NCBI RefSeq assembly: GCF_002902965.1
Contig: NZ_CP026106.1
Span: 2,542,001 to 2,606,000, forward strand
Direction of reading: 5' to 3'
Length of the DNA stretch: 64,000 nt
Source of the DNA: Paraburkholderia hospita
GTDB taxonomy: Bacteria > Pseudomonadota > Gammaproteobacteria > Burkholderiales > Burkholderiaceae
This document shows positions 26,161 to 35,185 of this stretch, one piece after another. The notes below the pieces were generated by a model that worked only from the letters and a program-made list of their open reading frames with translations, ran no database searches and was not told where the DNA came from. The first letter of the stretch is position 1. Each line of letters begins with the position of its first letter. The position numbers were made by a program, and so were the translations under genes.

Positions 26161-26853
26161 ATGCGCGACAACCTGATTCCCGTCATCGTTAGCCGGAAAT
26201 GGCAAATTGCCAAGGGGTACCATGCCGTTGAACTTCGAACGACGTCAAAATCGGCGCTTCCGCCGTTTAACGATGGGTCGTGTGTCACACTCTGCTTGAA
26301 TAGCACTGGTGACAAGGAAAGAATTTATCCCTTGCTCGGTGTTTCGTCCCTGTCAGATGGTTACGTGGTTGGCACGAGACAAGATGGTGATGGCAGAACG
26401 GATAGTCTGCTATCCGAGTTTCCGTTGAATGAACGAGACGAAGTGTTTGTCGGCTCTCCCAAAAGCCCGCCAACAATTTTGGACGATCGTGCGCGATCCA
26501 TCCTGTTTGCTGGCGGAATAGGCGCAGCATCGATCGCGGGAATCGCGAAGCGGCTTGCATTGGCGGGTCAAAGGTTCGAGGTGCACAACTTCGCCCGATC
26601 GGCCGACCGCGCAGTTCTTCGAGAAGAATTTGACGCGCTTCGAAGTCACGGTGAGGTCTATCACCATTTCGGCCTGTCCGATGATCTATTCGCGCAGAAG
26701 AGTTCCCACGCAATGAGTCCAACTCATGCCAACACGCAGATTTACTGCAGCGGCCCCCCTGCTTTCATGGATCTCATTGAGCGCCAAGCCCGCGAATGGG
26801 TGTATGCAGCGAACGTTCATAAAATTGCCCTTGGCGACCAAACGGCATGCTAA
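26161..26853 (+). CDS. Oxygenase reductase-like flavoprotein lacking the ferredoxin domain
   Basis: A 230-residue protein similar to phthalate-dioxygenase/vanillate-demethylase reductases. The N-terminal flavin-binding barrel carries PLLGVSSLSDGYVVGTRQD in place of the usual RxYSL motif, and the NAD-binding half carries LFAGGIGAASIAGIAKRLA and IYCSGPPAFMD. Intact reductases continue about 85 residues into a C-terminal plant-type [2Fe-2S] domain; here the frame ends right after the NAD domain. The start follows TTGGAGAAGAC. It is either a truncated relic or a stand-alone flavin reductase. No oxygenase gene adjoins it. Confidence 0.65.
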   Translation: MRDNLIPVIVSRKWQIAKGYHAVELRTTSKSALPPFNDGSCVTLCLNSTGDKERIYPLLGVSSLSDGYVVGTRQDGDGRTDSLLSEFPLNERDEVFVGSPKSPPTILDDRARSILFAGGIGAASIAGIAKRLALAGQRFEVHNFARSADRAVLREEFDALRSHGEVYHHFGLSDDLFAQKSSHAMSPTHANTQIYCSGPPAFMDLIERQAREWVYAANVHKIALGDQTAC

Positions 26854-27389
26854 GCGGCAGTGCGACGGCACGGTGACTGAGGCACGTTTTCCGCAGCTGA
26901 TGCACATTCGTTCATCGGTCTTGCAAGCCGCCCGCCGTCCACTGCCTGATGACGACCCCGAACCGGCCATCGAGCATGCACGACTCCGGTGTCTCTTCGA
27001 TTCGCTGCGAACATCCGTCGCGGTAAGAGCGGTAACGGCAGCTTGAAGAAGAAGGTACGTCTTAGCTATGCATTCCGCCACTGCGCCGCATCCGCCCCTG
27101 GGAGAACGCGACGTCGCCTATAAGCTCCGTGGCGTTCGATGATGGAGCTGCACATTGGCAAGCCTGCGTGATCGAGTTGGTCCGTCTCGCGCCAGCCGAA
27201 CGGCCACGTCCCGGACCACGGGCATCAGGGCGCGCTAGCCGCTTTCATCGCCGGCGAGGCTGCGCGCGACATCCGATGGACAAATCGAAGCAGTGGGAGC
27301 ACGAGTGCCAGACAACGCCTGCACGCAGCGTTCAATGTCGGGACTTGATACGGGCATCGTCGCTAGGCCGTTGCTTCACCCGAACAGCG
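26854..27389. other. Region without convincing genes
   Basis: About 540 bp. A plus-strand stretch at 26877-27046 (FPQLMHIRSSVLQAARRPLP, then IEHARLRCLFDSLR) is protein-like but has no start of its own and may be a scrap of an unknown gene. Nothing else can be supported. Confidence 0.4.
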
Positions 27390-28034
27390 CTATTCCACGC
27401 GACGCCGCGTCGAAATCGCCGATGCCGTGGAAATGACCAGATCGGCGAAGCGTCGCTCGTCGCGGTCGGCGTGCCAGCGCGACCGCGCCACGGCGATATT
27501 CACCGCACCGATTCCCCGCCCGTGCGCATTGGTGATCGCCGCCGCCGTGGAAATATCGCTGACGAAGTACTCGTCTTCCGTATGGGCATACCCTTGCTTG
27601 CGGATCTGCGCGATGCGGTCCCTGATCTTGCGTGGCTGATACACGGTCGACGATGTGTAAGGCACGAGATTCGTGCGGGAGAGGATGTCCTCGATCTCTC
27701 CGTCGGGAAGCGTCGCAAGGATAGCGAGTCCCGGCGCGGTGCAATATGCAGGCAGGCGCGAGCCCGTGATCACATGGGCGTTGAACACATTGCGGCTCAC
27801 GATTCTCAACACGAACACGATGTCCGTATCGTCCAGCACGGTGAGGTTGGTGGCTTCCTCCGTCTCCGAGCCGAGCTGCTGGAGATAAGGCGTCGCACGA
27901 CTCACGAGCTCGTTCGATGTCAGATAATGATAGGTGAAGTCCAGCAGCCTCGGCGACAGTTCATATTTGCGACTGTCGGGATCCTTGAACAGATAGCCGA
28001 GCGCGGCGAGCGTGAACGTCAGTTCGAAGCTCGC
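27390..28034 (-). pseudogene. IclR-family regulator, effector domain only
   Basis: In frame with the CoA-ligase scrap upstream, the minus strand encodes an IclR ligand-binding domain. ALGYLFKDPDSRKYELSPRL starts just after the missing recognition helix, followed by LTVLDDTDIVFVLRI, PAYCTAPGLAILATLPD and ISTAAAITNAHGRGIGAVNI. Length fits a whole IclR effector domain. The DNA-binding domain has been replaced by the ligase fragment through a deletion, so any product would not be a normal regulator. It probably once regulated the neighbouring sugar-acid genes or the lost ligase locus. Confidence 0.8.
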
Positions 28035-28037
28035 CAC

Positions 28038-28440
28038 CGCCCGGTAGTAGCGCGGCAACTGAAAGCTCGCGAGCCCACGCGTGCATGGTTTACCAGTCCA
28101 CAGGTTCGTCCTTGAACTGCACGTTGAGCAGGATGTCCTGCTCACCGAAGCCACTCCGATCGCAGCACTCGCGCGCACCGCCGGATGCGCCGCGAAAATG
28201 CGCTCGATCTCCCACGCCGATACATTCTCGCCTCGTACGCGCATGCTGTCCGTCTGCCGGCCGATGAAGAAGAAGTCCCCGTTGGCATCGCGCCGTGCAC
28301 GATCGCCCGTGTGCAGCCTGCCGTTGCGCAAGGCTGCCTGGGCCGCGTCGGGATTCTTGAGGTACGCCGGCAGCCTATCCGAAGCCACCAAGGGTAGCCA
28401 GCTTGCGACGTAAAACATGGCCAGACCGTCCGGATGACGA
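28038..28440 (-). pseudogene. Acyl-CoA ligase C-terminal fragment, frameshifted
   Basis: Reads YLKNPDAAQAALRNGRLHTG, then DRARRDANGDFFFIGRQTDS and MRVRGENVSAWEIER: the A8/A10 hinge region of AMP-forming CoA ligases of the crotonobetaine/carnitine-CoA ligase type. After about 28150 the family sequence continues in another frame (GEQDILLNVQFKDEPVDW) and is broken by a stop. Only about 100 of roughly 520 residues remain. The minus-strand frame fuses this scrap in phase to the IclR domain. Confidence 0.8.
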
Positions 28441-28468
28441 ACACGCCTCGCCCGGCGCCTGCTCTCAA

Positions 28469-29716
28469 TCAGGGAGTCTGCAAAGTACCATCCTTCAACC
28501 GGGTTTGCGTCCACGTCGTCACGGTGTTCTCACACGGATACTTTGCCGCTTCAGCTTCGTCGATATCGACTCCCAGACCGGGTCTGTCGTTCGCGTACAC
28601 GTGCCCGTTGCGGAACTCGGGCAAGCCAGGGAAGACGTCCAGCAATGCCGCCCGCGGCCCCTTCAAGTCCTGGATGACGAAGTTGGGCGGCTCGGTGCCC
28701 GACCATTCCTGAACCCCGAAATTGCGCGCAGCGAGATCGATATGGATGTTCGCCGCGTGAGCCATCGGCGACATATCGCCCGGACCGTGCCAGGCCGTCC
28801 TCACGCCAAACTGTTCGGCGAATATCTGCAGCTTGCGTCCGGCAGTAATCCCGCCGATCTGGCTCAAGTGAACGCGTATGAAGTCGATCAGGCGCTCCGT
28901 GATCATGAAACGCCATTCAGACGGGTTGTTGAAGAGTTCGCCCTGAGCGAGAGGTGTCGTCGTCTTTTCTCGCAATTGCCGTATCCATTCGCCCTCTTCC
29001 AGCGCAATCGCATCTTCAAGGAAGAACAGCTCGTATTGCTCGAGCTCGCACGCGAAGCGGATCGCCTCGACGGGTTTGAGGCGTTCATGCACGTCGTGAC
29101 ACAGCTCGACGTCGAAGCCCACCTTGCTGCGAATGCCGTCGAAGAGTTTGATGGTCTCACGCATGTACTTCCTGCTATCGAGATACACGCCCTCGGGCGC
29201 ACGCGCCGGCGCGCCCGAGGGCGCCTTGCCATAGCCGCCTCCGCCGTAGCCGCCGCTCTGACAGCGAATGTGCGTGATGCCCTGCTCCCGGTACTTCTGG
29301 ATGTTCTCGCACAACTCGTTGAGGTCACGCCCGTCCGCATGGCGATAGATCGGCACCCCTTCCCTGCACTTGCCGCCGAAGAGTTGATAGAGCGGCATGC
29401 CCGCCATCTTGCCCTTGATGTCCCATAAGGCCATGTCGATGCCCGAGATCGCATTGTTCTCGATGGGGCCGTTGCGCCAGTAAGCGTTCTGGTGCATCAG
29501 TTGCCACAGTTCCTCGATCGCCTCGGCGTCCCTGCCGATCAGAAGTGGCCGCAAATACTCGTCGATCAGACATTTGACGGCTACATGCCTATACGCAAAC
29601 GTCGCGCAACCGAGCCCATACAGTCCAGCCTGATTGGTCTCCACCTTGACGACGATCAGGTTGATGCCTTCCGGCGCGGTCAGGATGACCTTTACATCGG
29701 TGATCAGCGTTGCCAT
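28469..29716 (-). CDS. Enolase-superfamily sugar-acid dehydratase (ManD/RspA type)
   Basis: A 415-residue protein of the mannonate-dehydratase subgroup, which removes water from D-mannonate or D-gluconate to give 2-keto-3-deoxy sugar acids. Mg ligands are visible as Asp208 (CHDVHER), Glu234 (FFLEDA) and Glu260 (QGELFN), with His210 and His310 (AWHGPGDMSP) as catalytic residues. The WHGPGD form is typical of the gluconate-preferring, low-efficiency branch. The start follows GGCAGGAACAAC; an ATG six codons upstream is less likely. It lies 44 bp after the MFS transporter stop, in one operon with the transporter, SDR and GntR genes. Confidence 0.85.
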   Translation of the reverse strand: MATLITDVKVILTAPEGINLIVVKVETNQAGLYGLGCATFAYRHVAVKCLIDEYLRPLLIGRDAEAIEELWQLMHQNAYWRNGPIENNAISGIDMALWDIKGKMAGMPLYQLFGGKCREGVPIYRHADGRDLNELCENIQKYREQGITHIRCQSGGYGGGGYGKAPSGAPARAPEGVYLDSRKYMRETIKLFDGIRSKVGFDVELCHDVHERLKPVEAIRFACELEQYELFFLEDAIALEEGEWIRQLREKTTTPLAQGELFNNPSEWRFMITERLIDFIRVHLSQIGGITAGRKLQIFAEQFGVRTAWHGPGDMSPMAHAANIHIDLAARNFGVQEWSGTEPPNFVIQDLKGPRAALLDVFPGLPEFRNGHVYANDRPGLGVDIDEAEAAKYPCENTVTTWTQTRLKDGTLQTP

Positions 29717-29760
29717 GTTGTTCCTGCCTTGCAAATGTTGTGTCGTGGCGTGGCGCTTTA

Positions 29761-31050
29761 TCAGCGGCTCACTGCGAGCCGCCCTTCCTGCTTCGAGCGC
29801 TGACCGGCGGGCGCAGGCACGGTGATCATCACAATCACGGAGCAGAGCAGCGCACCCGCCATGAATATGTACGAGGCCGCCGGGCTACCCGTTGCGCCGT
29901 TCAGATAGCCGACGATCCACGAGCCGAGAAACGCTCCCAATGCGCCGCATGCGTTGATGAGTCCGATCGCGCCGCCCAGCACGTTGCTCGGGATGAGTTC
30001 GGGAACGAGGGCAAAGAACGGTCCGTACGGCGCATACATCGTTGCACCTGCCACGACGAGCAACGCAAACGACATCCAGAAGTGCGAGCTGCCGATCATG
30101 TACGAAGCCACGAATGCAATCGTCCCGATCAGCAGCAGCGGCCAGACGAACAGCTTGCGGTTGCGGGTCTTGTCGGACAGCCATGATGCGAGCAGCATCA
30201 GGACGATTGCAGCGAGATACGGCACGGCGGCAAGCCAGCCGACCGACACGATATCGATTGTCGAAGCCGTCTTGAGAATCGACGGCAGCCACATGATGAA
30301 GCCATACACGCCGATGCTCCACAGCGCGTGAATTGCACAGCATTTCAGTACGATCGACGAGCGGAACGCGGTCTTGTAGTCGCGCACCGGCGCGATATCG
30401 GCCTGCTCGGCTTTCAGGCGCGCCTGCAATTCGGTCTTTTCTGCGTCGCTCATCCAGGGCGCATCGGCCGGTTTGTCCTTGACCGTGAACCACCACACCA
30501 CGGCCCATGCCAGCGCAGGTACGCCTTCAATCACGAACATCTCGCGCCAGCCGAAGCTGTGCACCAGATAGCCGGACACCACCGACATCCACAGCACCGT
30601 CACCGGGTTGCCGAGAATCAGGAACGTGTTGGCGCGCGACCGTTCTGTTCGCGTGAACCATCGGCTGATGTACATCAGCATCGACGGCATCACGGCAGCC
30701 TCCACGATGCCGAGCACAAAGCGCAGCACCATCAGCATCGGAATGTTGCTCACCATGCCCGTCGCTGCTGCGCAGAGCCCCCACAGGATCAGGCTGAAAA
30801 AAATCAGTTTCTTGACGCTGTTGCGCTGCGCGTAGATTGCACCGGGCACCTGAAACAGACAGTAGCCGAGAAAGAACAGCGACCCGATCAGCGACGACGT
30901 CCCATGCGTGATACCGAGATCCTTGTCAATGCCGGCAGCTGCTGCAAAACCGTAGTTAGCGCGATCCAGATAGGCGAGGCTGTAAGTGATGAAGATGATG
31001 GGCATCAGATACCACCACCTTTGAGTTGCTACGGGTTTGACGCTTTCCAT
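29761..31050 (-). CDS. MFS transporter, anion:cation symporter (ACS) family
   Basis: A 429-residue inner-membrane protein with twelve hydrophobic helices. Motifs typical of the hexuronate/glucarate permease branch are AYLDRANYGFAAA in helix 1, the cytosolic WFTRTERSRAN loop after helix 4 and ASWLSDKTRNRKL in the central second half. The start is the ATG after ATCGGAGACATC; an upstream ATG would add eleven residues. Between the SDR and dehydratase genes it is well placed to import the sugar acid used by this module. Confidence 0.87.
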   Translation of the reverse strand: MESVKPVATQRWWYLMPIIFITYSLAYLDRANYGFAAAAGIDKDLGITHGTSSLIGSLFFLGYCLFQVPGAIYAQRNSVKKLIFFSLILWGLCAAATGMVSNIPMLMVLRFVLGIVEAAVMPSMLMYISRWFTRTERSRANTFLILGNPVTVLWMSVVSGYLVHSFGWREMFVIEGVPALAWAVVWWFTVKDKPADAPWMSDAEKTELQARLKAEQADIAPVRDYKTAFRSSIVLKCCAIHALWSIGVYGFIMWLPSILKTASTIDIVSVGWLAAVPYLAAIVLMLLASWLSDKTRNRKLFVWPLLLIGTIAFVASYMIGSSHFWMSFALLVVAGATMYAPYGPFFALVPELIPSNVLGGAIGLINACGALGAFLGSWIVGYLNGATGSPAASYIFMAGALLCSVIVMITVPAPAGQRSKQEGRLAVSR

Positions 31051-31148
31051 GATGTCTCCGATCGGTACCGCGAAAGACGGCACACACTGCGTGATGAGCG
31101 GGATCGTGCCGTTCTTTTAGTTGTCGTAGATCCCTGCATGAGTTGCAT

Positions 31149-31916
31149 TCAAAGCACGGCCAGCCAGCCTCCATCGACATAGATGATCTGGCCGTTGACA
31201 TAGCTCGATGCGGGCGACGACAGAAACACGGCCGTGCCGACGAGTTCCTCCGGTTTGCCCCAGCGTTGCGACGGGTTGCTGTTCTTGACCCATGCATCGA
31301 AGGCGGCGTTATCGACGAGCGCCTGGTTCATATCGGTCAGGATGTAGCCGGGACCGATCGCGTTCGCCTGGATGTTTGACGCGGCCCATTCGGCGCTCAT
31401 CGCGCGGGTCAGCATCTTGATGCCGCCTTTCGCCGCGGTGTACGCGCCGACTGTCGCACGGGCCGCTTCGCTCGTCAGTGAACCGATATTGACGATCTTG
31501 CCGCCCGTGCCGCGCGCGATCATCCGCTTCGCCGCCTGCTTCGATACGATGAAGGCACTGGTCAGGTTCGTGTCGATCACGCGCTGCCAGTCCGACAGTT
31601 CTAGGTCGACGAGCGGCTTGCGAAACTGGATGCCGGCATTGTTGATGACGATGTCGATCTTCACGCCGTCTTTGTCCCATTGGGCGAACGCATCGGCGAC
31701 GGCCTGTTCATCGGTCACGTCGAAGGCTCGGCCTTGCGCGCGGAAGCCCTTCGCATCCAGCCGGCTGACCGCGTCGGCGACCGTATCGGCGCGTGTACCG
31801 TTCAACATCACGCTCGCGCCTGCGGTTGCGAGCCCTTCGGCCAGCGCAAAGCCGATGCCGCGCGCGGAACCGGTGACGAGCGCCGTGCGCCCGCTCAAGT
31901 CGAATAACTGTGTCAT
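31149..31916 (-). CDS. Gluconate 5-dehydrogenase-like SDR
   Basis: A 255-residue classical SDR with TGSARGIG (15-22), NNAG (92-95), Ser146, Tyr159 and Lys163. The NGTRADTV segment after beta-2 and the C-terminal YVNGQIIYVDGGW are typical of the gluconate 5-dehydrogenase (IdnO/Gno) group, which interconverts D-gluconate and 5-keto-D-gluconate. The ribosome site is AAGGAGCCACGC. It precedes the ACS transporter and the ManD-type dehydratase, consistent with a hexonate utilisation operon. Exact sugar acid uncertain. Confidence 0.85.
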   Translation of the reverse strand: MTQLFDLSGRTALVTGSARGIGFALAEGLATAGASVMLNGTRADTVADAVSRLDAKGFRAQGRAFDVTDEQAVADAFAQWDKDGVKIDIVINNAGIQFRKPLVDLELSDWQRVIDTNLTSAFIVSKQAAKRMIARGTGGKIVNIGSLTSEAARATVGAYTAAKGGIKMLTRAMSAEWAASNIQANAIGPGYILTDMNQALVDNAAFDAWVKNSNPSQRWGKPEELVGTAVFLSSPASSYVNGQIIYVDGGWLAVL

Positions 31917-32007
31917 GCGTGGCTCCTTGTGCGGAATTCAAAAACCAGGCGCGAAAACGCCCCTCGCGACCGGCCTCCCGCCGCGACGATAGTGGAAGCA
32001 GGAAGCG

Positions 32008-32727
32008 TCAGACGGGTGTGTCGTTTGCGGTTTGCCTGAGCTTGTCGCGGTCTTCGAAGTCCTTCTCCGCACGCTCGATCAGCGTCAGTACGGCAGCCTC
32101 CGCGGCCGCTTCATCGCCCTTTTCGATCGCCACGCAAAGAGCCTCGTGCATCGGCAGCGAACGCGCCGGACCGCCGGCGATTTCGGAGCTGAGCTCAAAA
32201 CTCGTACGCAGAATCGCCGACAGCGCGTTTTGCATCTGCTGGACAAACTGGTTGTGGCAGGCGGTCAGGATTGCGCCGTGAAACGCGAGATCGGCGGGAA
32301 CGTATTCGCCATGGCCGGCGACAGCGCGTTCCATCGCCTTGAAAGCGCGACGCACGGCAACGCGGTCTTCATCGGTCGCGCGTCGGGCGGCGAGTTTGGC
32401 TGCATTCGGTTCGATGATGAGGCGCAGCTCCATCAGATCCTGGATCAGGCCCGCGTCAACCGTTCCCGCCCTCGCGCGCCACGTGATCACGTCCGGGTCG
32501 AACAGTTGCCATTGCGAACGCGGCAGCACGATCGTGCCGTAACGGCGGCGCACCTGGAGCATGCCTTTCGCCGACAGCGATTTCATCGTCTCGCGAATCG
32601 TGATGCGACTGACCTGCATCTGCTCGGCGAGCACGGGCTCAGCCGGAAGAATGTCGCCTGGCGCGAACTTGCCTGAACAGATCTGTTCGCCCATCTGGTT
32701 CAGGACCTGCCGATGGAGCGTTTCCAT
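32008..32727 (-). CDS. FadR-subfamily GntR transcriptional regulator
   Basis: A 239-residue protein with an N-terminal winged HTH (about residues 10-70; PGDILPAEPVLAEQMQVSRI, TIRETMKSLSAKGML) and a C-terminal FCD effector domain. The metal-site histidines of the FCD fold are present in DLAFHGAIL and later in SLPMHEAL. This DgoR/LldR-like arrangement is usual for sugar-acid regulators. It heads the sugar-acid operon. A perfect ATCATA-CG-TATGAT palindrome immediately upstream of its ribosome site suggests autorepression and control of the module. Confidence 0.9.
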   Translation of the reverse strand: METLHRQVLNQMGEQICSGKFAPGDILPAEPVLAEQMQVSRITIRETMKSLSAKGMLQVRRRYGTIVLPRSQWQLFDPDVITWRARAGTVDAGLIQDLMELRLIIEPNAAKLAARRATDEDRVAVRRAFKAMERAVAGHGEYVPADLAFHGAILTACHNQFVQQMQNALSAILRTSFELSSEIAGGPARSLPMHEALCVAIEKGDEAAAEAAVLTLIERAEKDFEDRDKLRQTANDTPV

Positions 32728-32741
32728 GTTTTCGCCTCTAG

Positions 32742-32755
32742 ATCATACGTATGAT
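32742..32755. promoter_or_regulatory. 14-bp perfect palindrome upstream of the GntR gene (candidate operator)
   Basis: ATCATACGTATGAT is fully self-complementary and lies 15 bp before the regulator's start codon, just upstream of the GAGGCG ribosome site. Size and position fit a FadR-type GntR operator that blocks transcription of its own gene and probably the genes downstream. Confidence 0.65.
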
Positions 32756-33206
32756 GTAGAGATATTAGGCAAGCGACGAACCGAGTTCAACCAGGGATCT
32801 CCCTGTATCTGAGCAATGGGATTGACAGCTCTGTTGCGCGCGGCGATTAACTATCGGCTCGTTGGGGCGCGGGTCCACGGGTCAAACGACCGATCGATAT
32901 AGAAGAGCGGTGCCGCTGAGCGGGCTTCTATGTGTATGCCGCGCGTGCTCGTCGAAAGCGAGCAGCAGCGATCCTCCGGGCGCGCCCGATGTCGGTTTCA
33001 ATCCTGATTATTGTTGTTAGCACGATTGCGCTTTATCGCGTCAGGCTTGCTAGCGAATATGTATCCGTCGTAACGACAATTACTGCGATGATCGAGGGAT
33101 ATCGGGCGAACGGATCTGTTGCAGTAAGACGCTCCGTTATGATGTGGGGAACGACGGGGCCTACTGTCTCTGGTCTTTTCCGATAGACTGAACTATCGGT
33201 CCTCCT
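32756..33206. other. Intergenic region between sugar-acid module and P450 cassette
   Basis: About 450 bp of lower GC. It should hold the GntR promoter and the end of the P450 cassette transcript. An 84-codon plus-strand frame here has no ribosome site or homology. No repeat or strong hairpin was noticed. Confidence 0.4.
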
Positions 33207-33887
33207 TCAGTCTCTCACGCTCCGCCCAATGCGCACCTGAAGCCGGTAGATTTCCCGCCCATCTCCCTTCACCATTGCCCATCGCTCGCAAAGCTCCGAG
33301 GTCAGTTCGTTGCGCGCGAAATCGAGCAAACTCTGTTCCGATATCCCCTCAACCAGTACAACCCATTCCTCGGCGAAGCAATTGCCACTCCGGCGACTCT
33401 CTTCCGTATCTAGCGTGGAAGCAAGCCGGTCGGGTATGGCGAAAGCCACAGTCGCAATGCCGGGTCGCGCACTCCACTCGCCGCGAACCGCGCGCTCGAT
33501 CTCGCGTTGTACCCGATCGGGTTCATCCGGCGCGACACGGATTACCATCAAGAACGCGCCTTCCGCACCGCCCTGCTGCGCTATGAGCCGATACGCCGAA
33601 CGTCTGCCATTCTGAAACGTCGCGAGGGTTGCGCGGGTCCATGGCGTAGGATGGTTGAGTCGTTCGACGTAGTCTGGCTGCGAGAGAACGGCCAGACTTT
33701 CGACATCGTACAGAATCAGATAGCGCGGACTCGCAGCCTCTTGAACAAAGCGTCGTCCGCGCAGAAATCCGGAAATTGCGAGCCTCTCAACCAGATGCTC
33801 GCGTGTATGCCATTCAACGAAGTTCGCGTCATCGCCGTCGCTTATGTCGAGCGTCGCGCACAAAATGGCATGTTCAGACAGATTCAT
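33207..33887 (-). CDS. Hypothetical dimeric alpha/beta-barrel-like protein, 226 aa
   Basis: No named family assigned. The first 110 residues (ILCATLDISDGDDANFVEW, HTREHLVERLAISGFLRGRR, YLILYDVESLAVL) resemble the EthD/ABM-type ferredoxin-like fold with the usual His-containing entry helix. A second, similar half seems to follow (AFLMVIRVAPDE, EEWVVLVEGI). Such domains support or perform oxidation of ring compounds. It is the last gene of the porin-P450-SDR-P450 cassette, starting 21 bp after the P450 stop, so translation is probably coupled. Confidence 0.7.
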   Translation of the reverse strand: MNLSEHAILCATLDISDGDDANFVEWHTREHLVERLAISGFLRGRRFVQEAASPRYLILYDVESLAVLSQPDYVERLNHPTPWTRATLATFQNGRRSAYRLIAQQGGAEGAFLMVIRVAPDEPDRVQREIERAVRGEWSARPGIATVAFAIPDRLASTLDTEESRRSGNCFAEEWVVLVEGISEQSLLDFARNELTSELCERWAMVKGDGREIYRLQVRIGRSVRD

Positions 33888-33908
33888 GTTGTCGATCCAA
33901 TAAGAAAG

Positions 33909-35150
33909 CTACCACTCGACGGGCAGTGCAATGAGACCAAACACATTGCCGTTACGTTTGAATTCCAGTTCGTCGAAGGGTACTGCGAGACGCAACGACG
34001 GAAGCCGCTTGAATAGCGTTTCGAACACCACCTGCAGTTCCAGGCGTGCTAGCGGTTGACCTAAACATTGGTGCACACCAAAAGAAAATGCCACATGCGA
34101 CGCGCTTCTCGTATCACGACGGATATCGAACCGGTCGGGTTCGGGAAACGCTTCCGGGTCGTGGTTCGCCGCCTGCACCGGCGCAAATACACCCTCGCCC
34201 TTGCGGATAAGTTGCCCCCCGATCATCACGTCGGCGGTCGCCACCCGCGCAGAATTCATGTGCGTGATCGAGTGAAAGCGCAACATTTCCTCTACCGCAC
34301 CGCGAACAAGCGACGGTTCCGCAATTAGCGCGGCCGTTTGCTGCGAATCCTGCAGCAGGCTCAGCAGCCCGAGTCCAATCTGATTGGCCGTAGTCTCATG
34401 TCCGGCGAGGTACAGCAAAGCACCCATTTGTACGGCGTCAGCATGCGAGAGCTTGCCTGTGTTGATCCATTCGACAGCGAGACGGCACAAGAGATCGTTG
34501 CCTTCGCCAGGATGCTGCTCCTTTTCGCGCAGAAGCCGGTCGATGTACTGTTCCATTTCCTGCGCTGACTGCGTCAGCAGTTCCGGGCTGATGTCGAGGT
34601 TCATCCGGTTGCTGCTCAGCATCTGCAGGCGCGCGTGATCTTCATAAGGTACGCCGAGCATGATCGAGATGACAACCGAGGGGAGCGGCAATGCCACATC
34701 CTGGATGAAATCCGAGGGCGCACCCTTCGCGATCATCTGATCAAGCAATGCATCGAGTGTGCTCTGTACGAATGGACGCAACTCGTCGATGCGCTTCATC
34801 ATGAATTCTTTCGTGAGCGTCCGGCGATACTGACCGTGCTCCGGCGGATCCATCGTAATGAACGTCTGATAAGAGCGGGACTGTGCTGCCCGCGCCGGCG
34901 AAACGGACGGATAACCGTGCGTTTCCGGCGAAGCGCTGAAATGCGGACTGGTCAGCACTTCCCTGAAGTCCTTCATTCTCGTGACCACCCATACGCTACT
35001 GCCGTCCCACGTCTTTACGCGCCTGATGGGTTCGCTTTCGCGAACGCTCGCATAGCGAGGCGGCGGATGCAGCGGACACTCCGCTGCACGAGGCCAGGGA
35101 AATGTGTCGCTTTCGAGCGGACAACGCTGTTGAGAAGTATCGTCAGTCAT
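33909..35150 (-). CDS. Cytochrome P450 (cassette copy 2)
   Basis: A 413-residue soluble class I bacterial P450. Visible are the I-helix AGHETT with the proton-relay acid-alcohol pair, the K-helix ExxR in EEMLRFHS, and the heme-binding FSFGVHQCLG with axial Cys at about residue 362. Long blocks (TFITMDPPEHGQYRRTLTKE) are identical with the P450 at 36153-37394, so the two are recent paralogues. It needs a ferredoxin and reductase; none is adjacent, but sets occur at 45972-47467 and 52219-53791. Ribosome site AAGGTGACTGCG. Substrate unknown. Confidence 0.93.
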   Translation of the reverse strand: MTDDTSQQRCPLESDTFPWPRAAECPLHPPPRYASVRESEPIRRVKTWDGSSVWVVTRMKDFREVLTSPHFSASPETHGYPSVSPARAAQSRSYQTFITMDPPEHGQYRRTLTKEFMMKRIDELRPFVQSTLDALLDQMIAKGAPSDFIQDVALPLPSVVISIMLGVPYEDHARLQMLSSNRMNLDISPELLTQSAQEMEQYIDRLLREKEQHPGEGNDLLCRLAVEWINTGKLSHADAVQMGALLYLAGHETTANQIGLGLLSLLQDSQQTAALIAEPSLVRGAVEEMLRFHSITHMNSARVATADVMIGGQLIRKGEGVFAPVQAANHDPEAFPEPDRFDIRRDTRSASHVAFSFGVHQCLGQPLARLELQVVFETLFKRLPSLRLAVPFDELEFKRNGNVFGLIALPVEW

Positions 35151-35185
35151 TCGCAGTCACCTTCTTGCTGAACCATTGAATCGCG

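Noticed and set aside
27129..28115. 328-codon plus-strand frame opposite the IclR relic
   Set aside because: Antisense to a recognisable IclR domain and enriched in Arg, His and Gly; a shadow of the minus-strand coding sequence.
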